Positions 8,216 to 17,212 of a stretch of 64,000 nucleotides of DNA are shown here, in pieces. Numbering within the stretch: the first letter of the stretch is position 1; each line of letters begins with the position of its first letter. Location: positions 94,809-158,808 of the forward strand of contig NZ_QQGY01000006.1 in assembly GCF_003490595.1 (NCBI RefSeq), read 5' to 3'. This DNA is from Haemophilus haemolyticus_L. GTDB taxonomy: Bacteria; Pseudomonadota; Gammaproteobacteria; Enterobacterales; Pasteurellaceae. The notes beneath the pieces were generated by a model that saw nothing but the letters and a program-made list of their open reading frames with translations, was not told the DNA's origin and made no database searches. A program made the position numbers and the translations under genes.

Positions 8216-9421
8216 TCAATTTACTAAACTTAATTGATTTATTTTTTCTTTTGCAAAATCAAAATTCTTCTTAATACGTTTTTTAGTTTCAATATCTGTA
8301 ATTGATGAGTTAGTTAACAACTCTAAACAAAGATCATAAGAAAGTTGATAATTTTCAACCCAGTAAGCAGCCACAGCCAATTCATCTTTTGCTTTCCAAA
8401 CATAAATATCATAATTAATAAAAAGTCGATCATCACTTTGAGGTATACTTGCTGCTACCGATGCATAAATATAAGCTAACTTAATTTTATCCTTAAATCT
8501 CAAATGTCGAGCTAAAAAATATAAACTTTCTGCACGTTTAGGTCTATATTCATAGGCACTTAAGAAAGCTTGTGTTACCTCTTCTAAGGAGTACTCTAAT
8601 TTAATTTTTAGTAAAGCAATTTGCAACAAAGAATAATAAACCTCCTCTTCCCATCCACCAAGTTTTACTCGTTCTTCATAAGTTTCTAATGCTTTCTCAT
8701 ATTCGTCTAAATCTCGCCAGCTTTGTGCCAAATAAAAAGTACATCGTTGAATTAAGTGATTTTTTCTTTTCAATACTCCTTCTTCAATCAGTTGTTGCTT
8801 ATTCATATCTAAAGAATTGTCAATACTATTTAGACGATTTATCTCATCAGTTAAAAGCTTTATATCTCGTGTAAATTTATCACTTTTGGAACCACCATCT
8901 GTATAATCAAAAAATTCAATACCGGTTAAGGATACGGGGGTATTAAATCCATCAATTGAATCACAATATTCATGTGTAGCTCCAAAATAACGGAATCGGT
9001 CATTACCTTTCAATCGAGCATTTATTAATCGAATATTTTGATACCTTAACGTATTATTTTTTTGAATCACCAAATAAGAAGAGTCACCACTTAATTTATC
9101 TTTCCAATTAGAATCAATAACCTCTAGAACCATATCTGCATCACATAATAAAACGTAGTCCGCCTTATTCTCAGCCAACTCTAGTGCCTCTGTTCGATTA
9201 TGTGAAAAATTTACCCAAGGGCGCTCGATTAATTCTCCTGGAACATTATGTTTCATCATAAAATTCTTGATAATCATTTGTGTATTATCTGTAGATCCTG
9301 TATCCACTATCACCCAATAATCAATCTGATTAACTAATGAGTTCAAACAACGTTCAATAATTGCAGACTCATTTTTTACTATCATATTTAAACAAATTGT
9401 TTTTTTATTTGATTTCAACAT
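8216..9421 (-). CDS. GT2 glycosyltransferase with TPR-like C-terminal half
   Basis: Predicted glycosyltransferase of 401 aa. The N-terminal 200 residues are a GT-A/GT2 domain: CLNMIVKNESAIIERCLNSL, then VDTGSTDNT (nucleotide binding) and CDADMVLE (DxD-like metal site). The second half (about 230-380) is helical with repeated YEKALETYEE- and SLYFLARHL-like segments, as in TPR repeats. This layout is seen in SunS-like transferases and in several lipooligosaccharide or protein glycosyltransferases. It lies between an IS remnant and the lsg cluster, so a surface glycan is the likely target. Acceptor unknown. Confidence 0.85.
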   Translation of the reverse strand: MLKSNKKTICLNMIVKNESAIIERCLNSLVNQIDYWVIVDTGSTDNTQMIIKNFMMKHNVPGELIERPWVNFSHNRTEALELAENKADYVLLCDADMVLEVIDSNWKDKLSGDSSYLVIQKNNTLRYQNIRLINARLKGNDRFRYFGATHEYCDSIDGFNTPVSLTGIEFFDYTDGGSKSDKFTRDIKLLTDEINRLNSIDNSLDMNKQQLIEEGVLKRKNHLIQRCTFYLAQSWRDLDEYEKALETYEERVKLGGWEEEVYYSLLQIALLKIKLEYSLEEVTQAFLSAYEYRPKRAESLYFLARHLRFKDKIKLAYIYASVAASIPQSDDRLFINYDIYVWKAKDELAVAAYWVENYQLSYDLCLELLTNSSITDIETKKRIKKNFDFAKEKINQLSLVN

Positions 9422-9467
9422 ACTTACCTATATTCCCTTTCATAAAATATATGAAATTAAAAGCTAA

Positions 9468-10556
9468 TTATAAATTATCCCTAATCCGTTCAGCAAACAT
9501 ACCGATGCTCAACGCAAAATAATTAGATTTATTCCAATCTAAAATAGTACGGAAATTATTTGAAACTAAAAATGCTCTGCCCGCTTCACGATCAGGGCGA
9601 ACTAACCAAAGCTGAGCATTTTCAAGTATACTTAATTTTGCTTGCTCCTGTGGATTTGTGCTTTTTAAAATTAACCCCATAGCTTGCCAATCTTTCAAAG
9701 AGCGAGCTTTATTGCTTTCTGTGCCAGAATAACTCAAATCAATAGGTTGCGTAAGCATCACCTCTACGCCCCAAGGCAAAGTATTATCCCAGCCTACTGT
9801 ATGCAAATAATTGGCGATAGAAGCGAAAGTATCAAATTGGTTTTTCCAAATATCTTTTACGCCATCATTATTTCCATCAGCCGCATAACGTAAGAAAGTG
9901 CTTGGCATAAACTGAGTTTGTCCCATCGCGCCCGCCCATGAACCTAACATACGTTCACGTCGAATATGATCTTTTTCAAGCATTTTCATGGCTGAGATAA
10001 ATTCTTTCGTAAATAATTTTTCTCTACGACCTTCAAAAGCCAAGGTTGCCACTGCAGAAAGTACATCATATTTGCCTTGATAATGCCCGAAACTACTTTC
10101 CATTCCCCATAGAGCAAGCAAATACTCCTGCTGAACACCATATTTTTGGCTTGCTTTTTGCAATGGCGCTTGCACTTCCCAATAACGATCTGTCGCAACA
10201 TTCACTTTATTTTGAGTTAGTACTCTATTGAGATAATTGCTAGTGCCATTAGGATTAGCCACTGGAGGGGAGTTAGTATCTCTTTTACGAATTTTACCAG
10301 CTTGTTCACGATCTAAATCTACTGCCTTTTGCATATAGAGAATATTATTTTGAGCATTTAATACCGATAATGACACGCCTTCAGCGGCGGCTTTACCTTT
10401 TAAAAATTGAACATAATCATTAAAATTTTCTGGCGTTCTTTGCTTAGTATAACTGGTGCTATTAACCACTGGCTTAATATCAGACGAACTAGAACAGCCA
10501 ACTAAAAAAAGTGCGGTCGATAATACAGAAATTTTAAATAAAATATTTAATTTCAT
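9468..10556 (-). CDS. MltB-like lytic murein transglycosylase
   Basis: Lipoprotein of 362 aa (lipobox LVGC, Cys21) of the GH103/SLT_2 family, which cleaves peptidoglycan with 1,6-anhydro product formation. The catalytic Glu is in ALWGMESSFG; the substrate motif is GSWAGAMGQTQFMPSTFLRY, and the C-terminus ends with the family stretch NYFALSIGMFAERI. Its wording fits the MltB_2 subgroup better than E. coli MltB itself, so no symbol is given. It starts 8 bp downstream of the lsgF stop, suggesting read-through from the lsg operon. Confidence 0.92.
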   Translation of the reverse strand: MKLNILFKISVLSTALFLVGCSSSSDIKPVVNSTSYTKQRTPENFNDYVQFLKGKAAAEGVSLSVLNAQNNILYMQKAVDLDREQAGKIRKRDTNSPPVANPNGTSNYLNRVLTQNKVNVATDRYWEVQAPLQKASQKYGVQQEYLLALWGMESSFGHYQGKYDVLSAVATLAFEGRREKLFTKEFISAMKMLEKDHIRRERMLGSWAGAMGQTQFMPSTFLRYAADGNNDGVKDIWKNQFDTFASIANYLHTVGWDNTLPWGVEVMLTQPIDLSYSGTESNKARSLKDWQAMGLILKSTNPQEQAKLSILENAQLWLVRPDREAGRAFLVSNNFRTILDWNKSNYFALSIGMFAERIRDNL

Positions 10557-10564
10557 TGTATTTC

Positions 10565-11368
10565 CTATTTACGTAAAAAAGTTTGATAAAGGTTTTTCAA
10601 TAACGAGGTTGGCAATAAACGAGAACCAAAACGCAATGCAAAAGTAAATAATCCAGATAACAAACCCTGTATTCCCAAACGATATTTTAATTTGAACAAA
10701 CGCCATTCCGCTTTGGCTTGATTGACCCCACGGCGACGACTCACCATACCATTTCCAACTCGTGCATAAACTAAAATATCTGGCAAATTCGCCACATATA
10801 AACCTTGTGCAACAAGTTTGATCCACAAATAATAATCTTCTTGAAGATCTTCATATCCACCACAATTAATGACCGCACTTTTTTGATATGCCACCGTCAT
10901 ATGATTAAACGGACAACGTTTTTGCGTGAATTTGATAATTTCTTGAGCCGATGTTGGCACATTGCGATATGCCACAATATCATTCACATTTTCACCAAAT
11001 TCAGCAATTTGTCCGCCAAAGATAATTGTTTCAGGGTGCTGTTCAATAAACGCCACTTGTTTTTCAAAACGCTCAGGCACGCAAATATCATCGGTATCCA
11101 TACGGAAAACCCAGTCATAATCACAATGCAATAAACCCTCATTTAAGGCTTTGCCTAATCCTCGATTTTGTGGCAATTTAACTAATTTTAATGGCAGTTT
11201 TGTTTCAAATTCCGTCACAACAGATTCTAATTCTGGCGTTACTCCGCCATCAAAAACCAATACAATTTCATCTGCTTGACGAGTTTGTGCAACAAGACTT
11301 TCAAAACACTCCCGCAAGAATTGAGAATTTTCCTTAATATATAAGGACATTAGGACTGAAAATTTCAT
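10565..11368 (-). CDS. lsgF: LsgF, GT2 lipooligosaccharide glycosyltransferase
   Basis: GT2 family transferase of 267 aa. The N-terminal nucleotide-sugar fold is visible (MKFSVLMSLYIKENSQFL, then DEIVLVFDGG), the metal site is RMDTDDICVPERF, and a VGNGMVSRRRG stretch follows near residue 215. Last of the six lsg genes, which extend lipooligosaccharide in Haemophilus. Sugar and linkage cannot be read from the sequence. The symbol rests on gene order and family matching the H. influenzae lsg cluster. Confidence 0.85.
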   Translation of the reverse strand: MKFSVLMSLYIKENSQFLRECFESLVAQTRQADEIVLVFDGGVTPELESVVTEFETKLPLKLVKLPQNRGLGKALNEGLLHCDYDWVFRMDTDDICVPERFEKQVAFIEQHPETIIFGGQIAEFGENVNDIVAYRNVPTSAQEIIKFTQKRCPFNHMTVAYQKSAVINCGGYEDLQEDYYLWIKLVAQGLYVANLPDILVYARVGNGMVSRRRGVNQAKAEWRLFKLKYRLGIQGLLSGLFTFALRFGSRLLPTSLLKNLYQTFLRK

Positions 11369-11377
11369 TTTATTTTC

Positions 11378-12259
11378 CTACATAAACCGTTTTAAATTAA
11401 TCGCTAATTTTGGCGAAATTAAAATAACCAACGTAATAATGAATTGCTTAATGCTTTTTGTTTTCTTAAAAATATCAAAATAATATTTTGCCGCTTTACG
11501 CGATAAACTCATGATATGGGGATAAGCCAAAATATAGCTCGCGTTAATATCAAAATTACGAGCTTGCTCTACCGTTTTCACATAATGCTCGCGAATATAA
11601 TCAATGGCTTTCTGCGTATTAGTGGTATCCGTAGACACACTTGAACGTTTGGTATGGAAAGTACAATAAGTTAGAGGTTCATTAATTTTATAAGGGGTAA
11701 AACTTGGCTCTTGTAGCAGTTTTAACAAGAAATCATAGTCTTCCAAAGAACGAAGTGCGGTCGATAATCCGCCTATTTTTAAAAACATCTCTTTTTTAAT
11801 CGTAACCATTGGCATTCCACCAATCTTATTGGCTAACAAAATACGTTCTGTCGAGATTTCTTGAGGTTCAATCGGTTGAGTCACATAAGTAAACCCTTCA
11901 TTGACCATTTCACACTTAGCTGGATGATAAATAAAATTAATATTCGGATTTTGCTCAATCACTTGTAATACTTTTTCACATTTTTCCGGCATAAAACGAT
12001 CATCATCATCGAGAAAAAGCAACCAATCTCCCTTTGATGCACGCGCGCCAATATTACGACTTTCTGCTGCACCTTGATTCGTTTCATTACGAATCACTGT
12101 AACTGGGAAAGAATAACTTTTCTCAACGACTACTCTCTCTTTTGAGCAATCATCCACAATAATTACTTCAAAATGAGTCGATGTTTGTTGAGTTAAACTT
12201 TCTAATAAAGCTGGCACTTCTGCTTTTCGATTATAAGAAGGCACAATAATGCTTAACAT
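11378..12259 (-). CDS. lsgE: LsgE, GT2 lipooligosaccharide glycosyltransferase
   Basis: GT2 transferase of 293 aa: MLSIIVPSYNRKAEVPALLE, EVIIVDDCS and the metal motif LLFLDDDDRFMPEK. GGLSTALRSLEDYDFLLKLL near residue 170 is the usual acceptor-side ED motif. The C-terminus is basic and hydrophobic, suggesting peripheral membrane contact. It lies 9 bp upstream of lsgF in the same operon. A uptake signal (complement at 11754-11762 region) is embedded in the gene. Linkage unknown. Confidence 0.85.
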   Translation of the reverse strand: MLSIIVPSYNRKAEVPALLESLTQQTSTHFEVIIVDDCSKERVVVEKSYSFPVTVIRNETNQGAAESRNIGARASKGDWLLFLDDDDRFMPEKCEKVLQVIEQNPNINFIYHPAKCEMVNEGFTYVTQPIEPQEISTERILLANKIGGMPMVTIKKEMFLKIGGLSTALRSLEDYDFLLKLLQEPSFTPYKINEPLTYCTFHTKRSSVSTDTTNTQKAIDYIREHYVKTVEQARNFDINASYILAYPHIMSLSRKAAKYYFDIFKKTKSIKQFIITLVILISPKLAINLKRFM

Positions 12260-12270
12260 AACTCCTTCCT

Positions 12271-13044
12271 TTAATTAGCCAAATTTTTCTTAATCGCAAA
12301 GATTTTTTTCAATGGATATTTCATTAATTTTTTAAACAAGTTATTGGATAAAGATCCACGAACACTTTCTAAATTACTTATCAATACAGGATTTTCAATG
12401 ACCATGAGAGGGCGAACCACTTTATTTCTTATATTAAAATCCTGTTCAAAGAGTAAAAAATCATCCGCTAACCAAAACGGTTTATTTTGAGAAATTTGCT
12501 GAATAAATCTTCTTGCAGCTGATTTTTTTATAAGGTACCCCACCGTGCCAGCAAAATAACTTTTATAAGGAAAAGCGTAATTTACATTGCCTATTTTTTT
12601 GCATAGAAAAGAAAAAGTTGTCGGATAATTAATTTCTAAATCGGCATCATTGAAATCATTAATTTTTGACTGCCCAACCAATATAATTTCAGACTCAAGT
12701 TTTTCTGATAAAAGTGCGGTTAAATTTTGCTGAAAATCTGAGTGGAATAAAGCATCATCTTCACAGACTAACGCATAGCTATCTTCAGCGATATCGTTGT
12801 CTTCAACAATTTTTTGGTATACAGAAAGATGACTTAATGTACAGCCGATTTCGCCCTTAGTGACATTACGGCCATAATGTGCTTTAAATTGTTCAATATT
12901 AAAAATAGTAGCTAATTCATCCCAATCTTTTTGCATGGTATTAATAGCAGAAAAAACGTGGAAATCCACAGTGTTTTTTTGAGAAAAGAATAATTCCCGA
13001 CGCTGAATATCTTTATCTAAAGAGATCAAATATTTTTTTAACAT
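12271..13044 (-). CDS. lsgD: LsgD, GT25 (LPS galactosyltransferase-type) glycosyltransferase
   Basis: Glycosyltransferase family 25 protein of 257 aa. The family pattern is clear: KKYLISLDKDIQRRELFF, KGEIGCTLSHLSVYQKIV, then ALVCEDDALF (ExDD-type site) and FAGTVGYLIKKSAARRFI. GT25 members in Haemophilus and Neisseria, such as Lex2B and LgtB/E, are mostly galactosyl- or glucosyltransferases. I chose ATG 13044 over the upstream ATG 13074, because an AAGGA site lies 9 bp before it and the overlap with lsgC disappears. Confidence 0.87.
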   Translation of the reverse strand: MLKKYLISLDKDIQRRELFFSQKNTVDFHVFSAINTMQKDWDELATIFNIEQFKAHYGRNVTKGEIGCTLSHLSVYQKIVEDNDIAEDSYALVCEDDALFHSDFQQNLTALLSEKLESEIILVGQSKINDFNDADLEINYPTTFSFLCKKIGNVNYAFPYKSYFAGTVGYLIKKSAARRFIQQISQNKPFWLADDFLLFEQDFNIRNKVVRPLMVIENPVLISNLESVRGSLSNNLFKKLMKYPLKKIFAIKKNLAN

Positions 13045-13055
13045 AAAATTATTCC

Positions 13056-14117
13056 TTATAAAATCGCTTTCCATTCTTCAATAATTTTCTCAATGCCATA
13101 ATCTTCACTCATTAAACGAGATTTGTCTGACATTTGCTGATAAAGTTCAGGATTATTCATTAATAAATCTAAACCATTAACCATTTCTTCAATATTATTT
13201 TGTTCACAAAGAAAACCATTTTCTTTATGTTCCACTAATTGCTTTACGCCAGGAGAACAATTAAAGGCAACAATAGGCAAGCCAAATGCCATCGCCTCAA
13301 TAACGACTAAAGGCAAGCCTTCTGTTTGCGAGGGTAAACAATAAATTGAACTACTTTCATAATAAAAAGCGACATCATTGGTACGAGGAATAAAATTAAC
13401 TGAATCTTCAATATCCAATGCTTTAGCAAGATTTTTTAAATTCTCTTCTTCCTCACCCGATCCCACTATTTTTAAATTCCAATCTAGGTGTTTTTTTGCT
13501 AAAACGTGCCAGGCTTTTAATAAATAATCAAAACCTTTATAAGAAAATAAATGCCCTACAGATAAAATGGTTTTATTTTCCCATTTTGCTAATTTATTCT
13601 TTGGCAAAAGCGTATTTGGATTAGCAATACTGATTATATTATTCGTTTTAAATTTTTCTTGCCACAGCGTTTTTTCTGACTCGGTTAATGTAACAACTTT
13701 ATCACATCTTGTTGAAGCTAAATATTTACCGAGTGTGCGAACTAGACGATTACCAGTAAAGTTAAAAGAATAATGCTCCCATAAAATATGCTTTACATGT
13801 AAATTGACCAACGCCAAAGCTGAAAAGAGCATAATCGCACCATCAACCACAATTAAGGTATCTAGCTGCAATTCTTTAACCCATTCTCTTAATTTTTTTG
13901 TGATAGAAAAATAATCTTTTTTCAATGAATAGGGCAATTTATTCATTGAGTAAATATTAATTTGTTCATCGACTTGGAAAAAAGGCTTGTTACCACCAAT
14001 ACTAATAAAAGAAACATCATATCCCTGTTTAGCAAGAGCATTCGCAACATTAATGGAAACGCGCTCCGTTCCACCCGCACTTTCGATATTCATAATAAAG
14101 AAACCAATTTTTTTCAT
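13056..14117 (-). CDS. lsgC: LsgC, GT4-type glycosyltransferase
   Basis: GT-B fold transferase of 353 aa. The N-terminal donor-independent half has the GGTERVSINVANALAKQGYD motif; the C-terminal half has KTILSVGHLFSYKGFDYLLKAW and the E-x7-E signature in EGLPLVVIEAMAFGLPIV, both typical of GT4 retaining enzymes. It sits in the lsg operon 1 bp downstream of lsgB. Acceptor and sugar are unknown. Confidence 0.87.
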   Translation of the reverse strand: MKKIGFFIMNIESAGGTERVSINVANALAKQGYDVSFISIGGNKPFFQVDEQINIYSMNKLPYSLKKDYFSITKKLREWVKELQLDTLIVVDGAIMLFSALALVNLHVKHILWEHYSFNFTGNRLVRTLGKYLASTRCDKVVTLTESEKTLWQEKFKTNNIISIANPNTLLPKNKLAKWENKTILSVGHLFSYKGFDYLLKAWHVLAKKHLDWNLKIVGSGEEEENLKNLAKALDIEDSVNFIPRTNDVAFYYESSSIYCLPSQTEGLPLVVIEAMAFGLPIVAFNCSPGVKQLVEHKENGFLCEQNNIEEMVNGLDLLMNNPELYQQMSDKSRLMSEDYGIEKIIEEWKAIL

Positions 14118-14118
14118 C

Positions 14119-15033
14119 TTAAATTTCCTTATAAATCGTTAATCCAAGGTCTGGAAATGAATCATAACAGAATTGCCATCTTGGAATACTCGTTCTAATA
14201 AAACGAATTTCTACATTAGGATGACTTAATAAATTAAACGCAACAGAACTGAAGAACGTGTAAATAATCACCTTTTTATTTGCTAAATTCTTAAATACGT
14301 AATCTTCAAAAATGAGTTCTGATTCAACATAATGTACCCCATCCACTCGGTAATCTTCTGCTGGATGAGGGAAATAATAGTCAAAAGCAATCTGATCTTT
14401 TAATTTTTTTATTAATGAGATATTTTCCTCTTTTGTATTTAACAATGGTTGTCCGATAAAAAATGAGACTTCGCCATCTATCTCACAATCTATCTGATTA
14501 TCCCATAAAGATATTGCTTCAATATTGGAAACAATATTTTTGTAATTAGGATAAACCGTATAATGTTTTTTTATTTTATTAAATAATTTATTTACACTAT
14601 ATTTATCGCCAATAAAGGCTTTAATCAGTTTATATTTAAATGTATCAGGTTCTCTCAATAAATTAGGATGTGGGAAAATATTATCTGAGCCATCATCAAA
14701 GGTATAAAGCTCTTTAAATGAAACATGACTAAGATAAGTTTGTAGCCATAATGAATTAAGATTGGCGAGAAAAACCTTATCAAAACCTTTGTGTGTAATT
14801 TTATTCTTAAGCTGGCGCATTAATTTTAGGGAATCGAAACCTTTTAGATCTTTTCCCGTATCAATATTGATCGAATCATTACAAACTTCTGCTAATTTAC
14901 TCGCATACAAGGTTCTTTTTTTATCCCATACACCACCAAACATGACGCCAAAGAATTGCTCGTTAGGATGTAATTCAATGATTTTTCTCGCAATTAATAC
15001 TTGCAATGGTGTGCAACAAAGAATGAGATTCAT
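14119..15033 (-). CDS. lsgB: LsgB, GT52 sialyltransferase-type protein
   Basis: Protein of 304 aa resembling glycosyltransferase family 52 (Haemophilus/Neisseria lipooligosaccharide alpha-2,3-sialyltransferases). The start NLILCCTPLQVLIARKII and the acidic YTFDDGSDNIFPHPN segment (near residue 115), with FPHPAEDYR further on, match that family. It overlaps the flippase gene by 4 bp (ATGA). With siaB at 35163 the window holds both the donor synthase and a candidate transferase. The sialyl specificity is from family knowledge, not shown directly. Confidence 0.83.
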   Translation of the reverse strand: MNLILCCTPLQVLIARKIIELHPNEQFFGVMFGGVWDKKRTLYASKLAEVCNDSINIDTGKDLKGFDSLKLMRQLKNKITHKGFDKVFLANLNSLWLQTYLSHVSFKELYTFDDGSDNIFPHPNLLREPDTFKYKLIKAFIGDKYSVNKLFNKIKKHYTVYPNYKNIVSNIEAISLWDNQIDCEIDGEVSFFIGQPLLNTKEENISLIKKLKDQIAFDYYFPHPAEDYRVDGVHYVESELIFEDYVFKNLANKKVIIYTFFSSVAFNLLSHPNVEIRFIRTSIPRWQFCYDSFPDLGLTIYKEI

Positions 15034-16235
15034 AGGGTTTTACTCACTTTAGATGTCATAAAATAAAGAATAGGAATAATGGAAAGCGAACCAATAATTC
15101 CAGCATAAGGGATATATTTAATTTCTGTAAAAGCTAAAGCTACAAGGCTTGCCACATAAATAACTGTAGATAAAACCGAACATTGGGAAATAAGTTTATT
15201 TTTTCCATAATAGAAAAGATAATTAACTAAAATCAAATAAGGAATACTTAATGTGGTCGAAATTAAAAATAAAATAAAATAATATTTCGTTCCTACAAAT
15301 TGGCTACCTAAAATCCAAACTAGCACATCTTCAGGAATAATCCACATGACTAAAGCAGGAATAGGTATCAGCAAAAAGGAAAATAACGCCCATTTATGTA
15401 ACTGTTGAATCACTAATTTTTTTTGTTTTAAGGCTTCATAAAAATAGGGAATGATCGCTTTATTAAGTGCTTGAATAGCAATTGAAACGACCAAAGCAAG
15501 TTGAGCGCCCATTGCATAAAGCCCTAAATCTGTTTCACTGAATTTGTGATAAATAAAAATACGGTCTAACTGTCCTTTTAAGAAAAAGCTCGCATGATGC
15601 AAAATGAGCGGCAATCCAAATCCTAAAATATAAAATAATGCAGATTGATAATGCTTAAATTGATATTTTTTAGATGTCGTACTCTTTCTGTAAAGAAAAT
15701 AAGAAAAAAACCAGACGACTAAATTACTCAATAAAATGGCCAAAATTCTTTTTTCAACAAGATCATTTTGATAATACTCGAGCAATGCGATGGTAAACAC
15801 CGCACCAGTGACTGTGAGTGAAAATTGAATAAACGCATAGGACCAAGCCTTTTTCTGGCATTGTCTTACACTTAACTGAACATTTAAAAAAGATTGGAAA
15901 ATTGAGGAAAGTGCGGCATAAAATAATATTTCAGACTGAGCAATCCAACAACCAATTAAAATAATACTGCCAATTATCGTGGTATAAGCATAGCCGGTAT
16001 TCACCACTAAATTTAATGAACGTTTTCCGTAAAAATAAAAATAACGGGAAATTGCGCCTTCTTGGGTTAAAGAAACCACAATCAAAAATAAACTTAAAAA
16101 AGTTTGATAATAAGAAAGTAAGCCATACCCTTCTACGCCCAATTTACGCGATAAATAAGGCAAAAGTAAAAAAGGAACTAACTTTGACGATAATTCCCCA
16201 ACAAGGTAAATGACACTGTCTTTAAAAACTTTCAT
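15030..16235 (-). CDS. lsgA: LsgA, Wzx-like polysaccharide flippase
   Basis: Integral membrane protein of 401 aa with about 12 hydrophobic segments, of the MATE/MVF (Wzx, RfbX) type. It starts with MKVFKDSVIYLVGELSSKLVPFLLLPYLSRKLG, the usual N-terminus of O-unit flippases. As first gene of the lsg operon it would move a lipid-linked saccharide across the inner membrane before transfer to lipooligosaccharide. The region upstream (16236-16369) is the divergent promoter shared with the ElyC-like gene. Confidence 0.88.
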   Translation of the reverse strand: MKVFKDSVIYLVGELSSKLVPFLLLPYLSRKLGVEGYGLLSYYQTFLSLFLIVVSLTQEGAISRYFYFYGKRSLNLVVNTGYAYTTIIGSIILIGCWIAQSEILFYAALSSIFQSFLNVQLSVRQCQKKAWSYAFIQFSLTVTGAVFTIALLEYYQNDLVEKRILAILLSNLVVWFFSYFLYRKSTTSKKYQFKHYQSALFYILGFGLPLILHHASFFLKGQLDRIFIYHKFSETDLGLYAMGAQLALVVSIAIQALNKAIIPYFYEALKQKKLVIQQLHKWALFSFLLIPIPALVMWIIPEDVLVWILGSQFVGTKYYFILFLISTTLSIPYLILVNYLFYYGKNKLISQCSVLSTVIYVASLVALAFTEIKYIPYAGIIGSLSIIPILYFMTSKVSKTL

Positions 16236-16312
16236 AAATATAACCGCACTTTTGATGAATTCGAGCGTTTGTTTATCAAAAAATAAGGAGGCTTATTTTA
16301 ACAAAATCAACA

Positions 16313-16340
16313 TAGACAAGCTATGACTAATCATTATAAT
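16313..16340 (+). promoter_or_regulatory. Probable sigma-70 promoter of the ElyC-like gene
   Basis: TAGACA (16313-16318), a 16-bp spacer and a perfect TATAAT (16335-16340), 30 bp before the ATG at 16370. An AAGGA ribosome-binding site follows near 16357. Confidence 0.6.
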
Positions 16341-16369
16341 GAAACCGCTCTATATCAAGGATCTTATCT

Positions 16370-17113
16370 ATGTTAGAACTAGGAAAACTTCTTACCGCTC
16401 TTATCGCACCGCCTCTCAATACCTTTGTATTACTGATTATTGCAGCGATTCTTTATCGTGTTCATTTCAAAAAATTAGCCAAATTTATTGCGCTTATCAG
16501 TTTCACTTGGCTTTATGTCATGAGTACGCCTTTTACTGGTTTATTGCTAACAGATAATGACGACATTCCAGCCCTTACCCTAGATGACTATAAACAAGCT
16601 CAAGCCATCGTCATATTAGGCGGTGGATCTTACCCAACCAAAGAACTGTATGCAGAAACGGCTTCTGGCGCACCGCAACTAGAACGTTTACGTTATGCGG
16701 CATTTTTACAAAAAGAAACGGGCTTACCTGTTTTAACCACAGGCTATTCTTTGGTAGGCATTTCTGAAGGTGACTTAATGGCGAAAGAACTTAACCAATT
16801 CTTTAATGTGCCAACACAATGGATCGAAAATAAAGCCCGTAATACGGAAGAAAATGCCAGTTTCACTAAAAATATTTTAGTTAAAGATCATATTCAAAAA
16901 ATTATTTTAGTAACAAATCAATGGCATATGAAACGAGCCAAATACCTTTTTGAAAAACAAGGATTTAATGTACTTCCGGCTGCAGCGGCAAGCTATGGCA
17001 GCAAAGGAAATCTATCTGCAAAATCTTTTGTTCCTGACTTAGGTGCGTTAAATAGCAATATGGTTTTATTAAAAGAGTGGATTGGTTATTGGAAAGCCCA
17101 TTACGCACAATAA
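16370..17113 (+). CDS. ElyC/YdcF-like DUF218 envelope protein
   Basis: Protein of 247 aa with two N-terminal helices (about residues 10-30 and 35-53) and a DUF218 domain. Family marks are AIVILGGGSYPTKE near residue 80, a TGYSLVGISEG segment, NARNTEENA-like KARNTEENASFTKNIL, and VTNQWHMKRAKYLFEKQG. Length and topology match E. coli ElyC (YcbC), implicated in envelope/peptidoglycan lipid-carrier metabolism; SanA and YdcF are alternatives. It stands alone between lsgA and hypF. Confidence 0.82.
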   Translation: MLELGKLLTALIAPPLNTFVLLIIAAILYRVHFKKLAKFIALISFTWLYVMSTPFTGLLLTDNDDIPALTLDDYKQAQAIVILGGGSYPTKELYAETASGAPQLERLRYAAFLQKETGLPVLTTGYSLVGISEGDLMAKELNQFFNVPTQWIENKARNTEENASFTKNILVKDHIQKIILVTNQWHMKRAKYLFEKQGFNVLPAAAASYGSKGNLSAKSFVPDLGALNSNMVLLKEWIGYWKAHYAQ

Positions 17114-17212
17114 TTTGCTTATAAAAACGAATCTTCTTTGATGAAAATCACAGCTTGCACATATATTTTCGGTTACCATAAAAATCACTCAATTTGATGT
17201 AGAGAATAAGTT

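Noticed and set aside
8216..16235. Phase-variable simple sequence repeats in the glycan genes
   Set aside because: I looked for tetranucleotide tracts typical of Haemophilus contingency genes and saw none here or in the adhesin gene.
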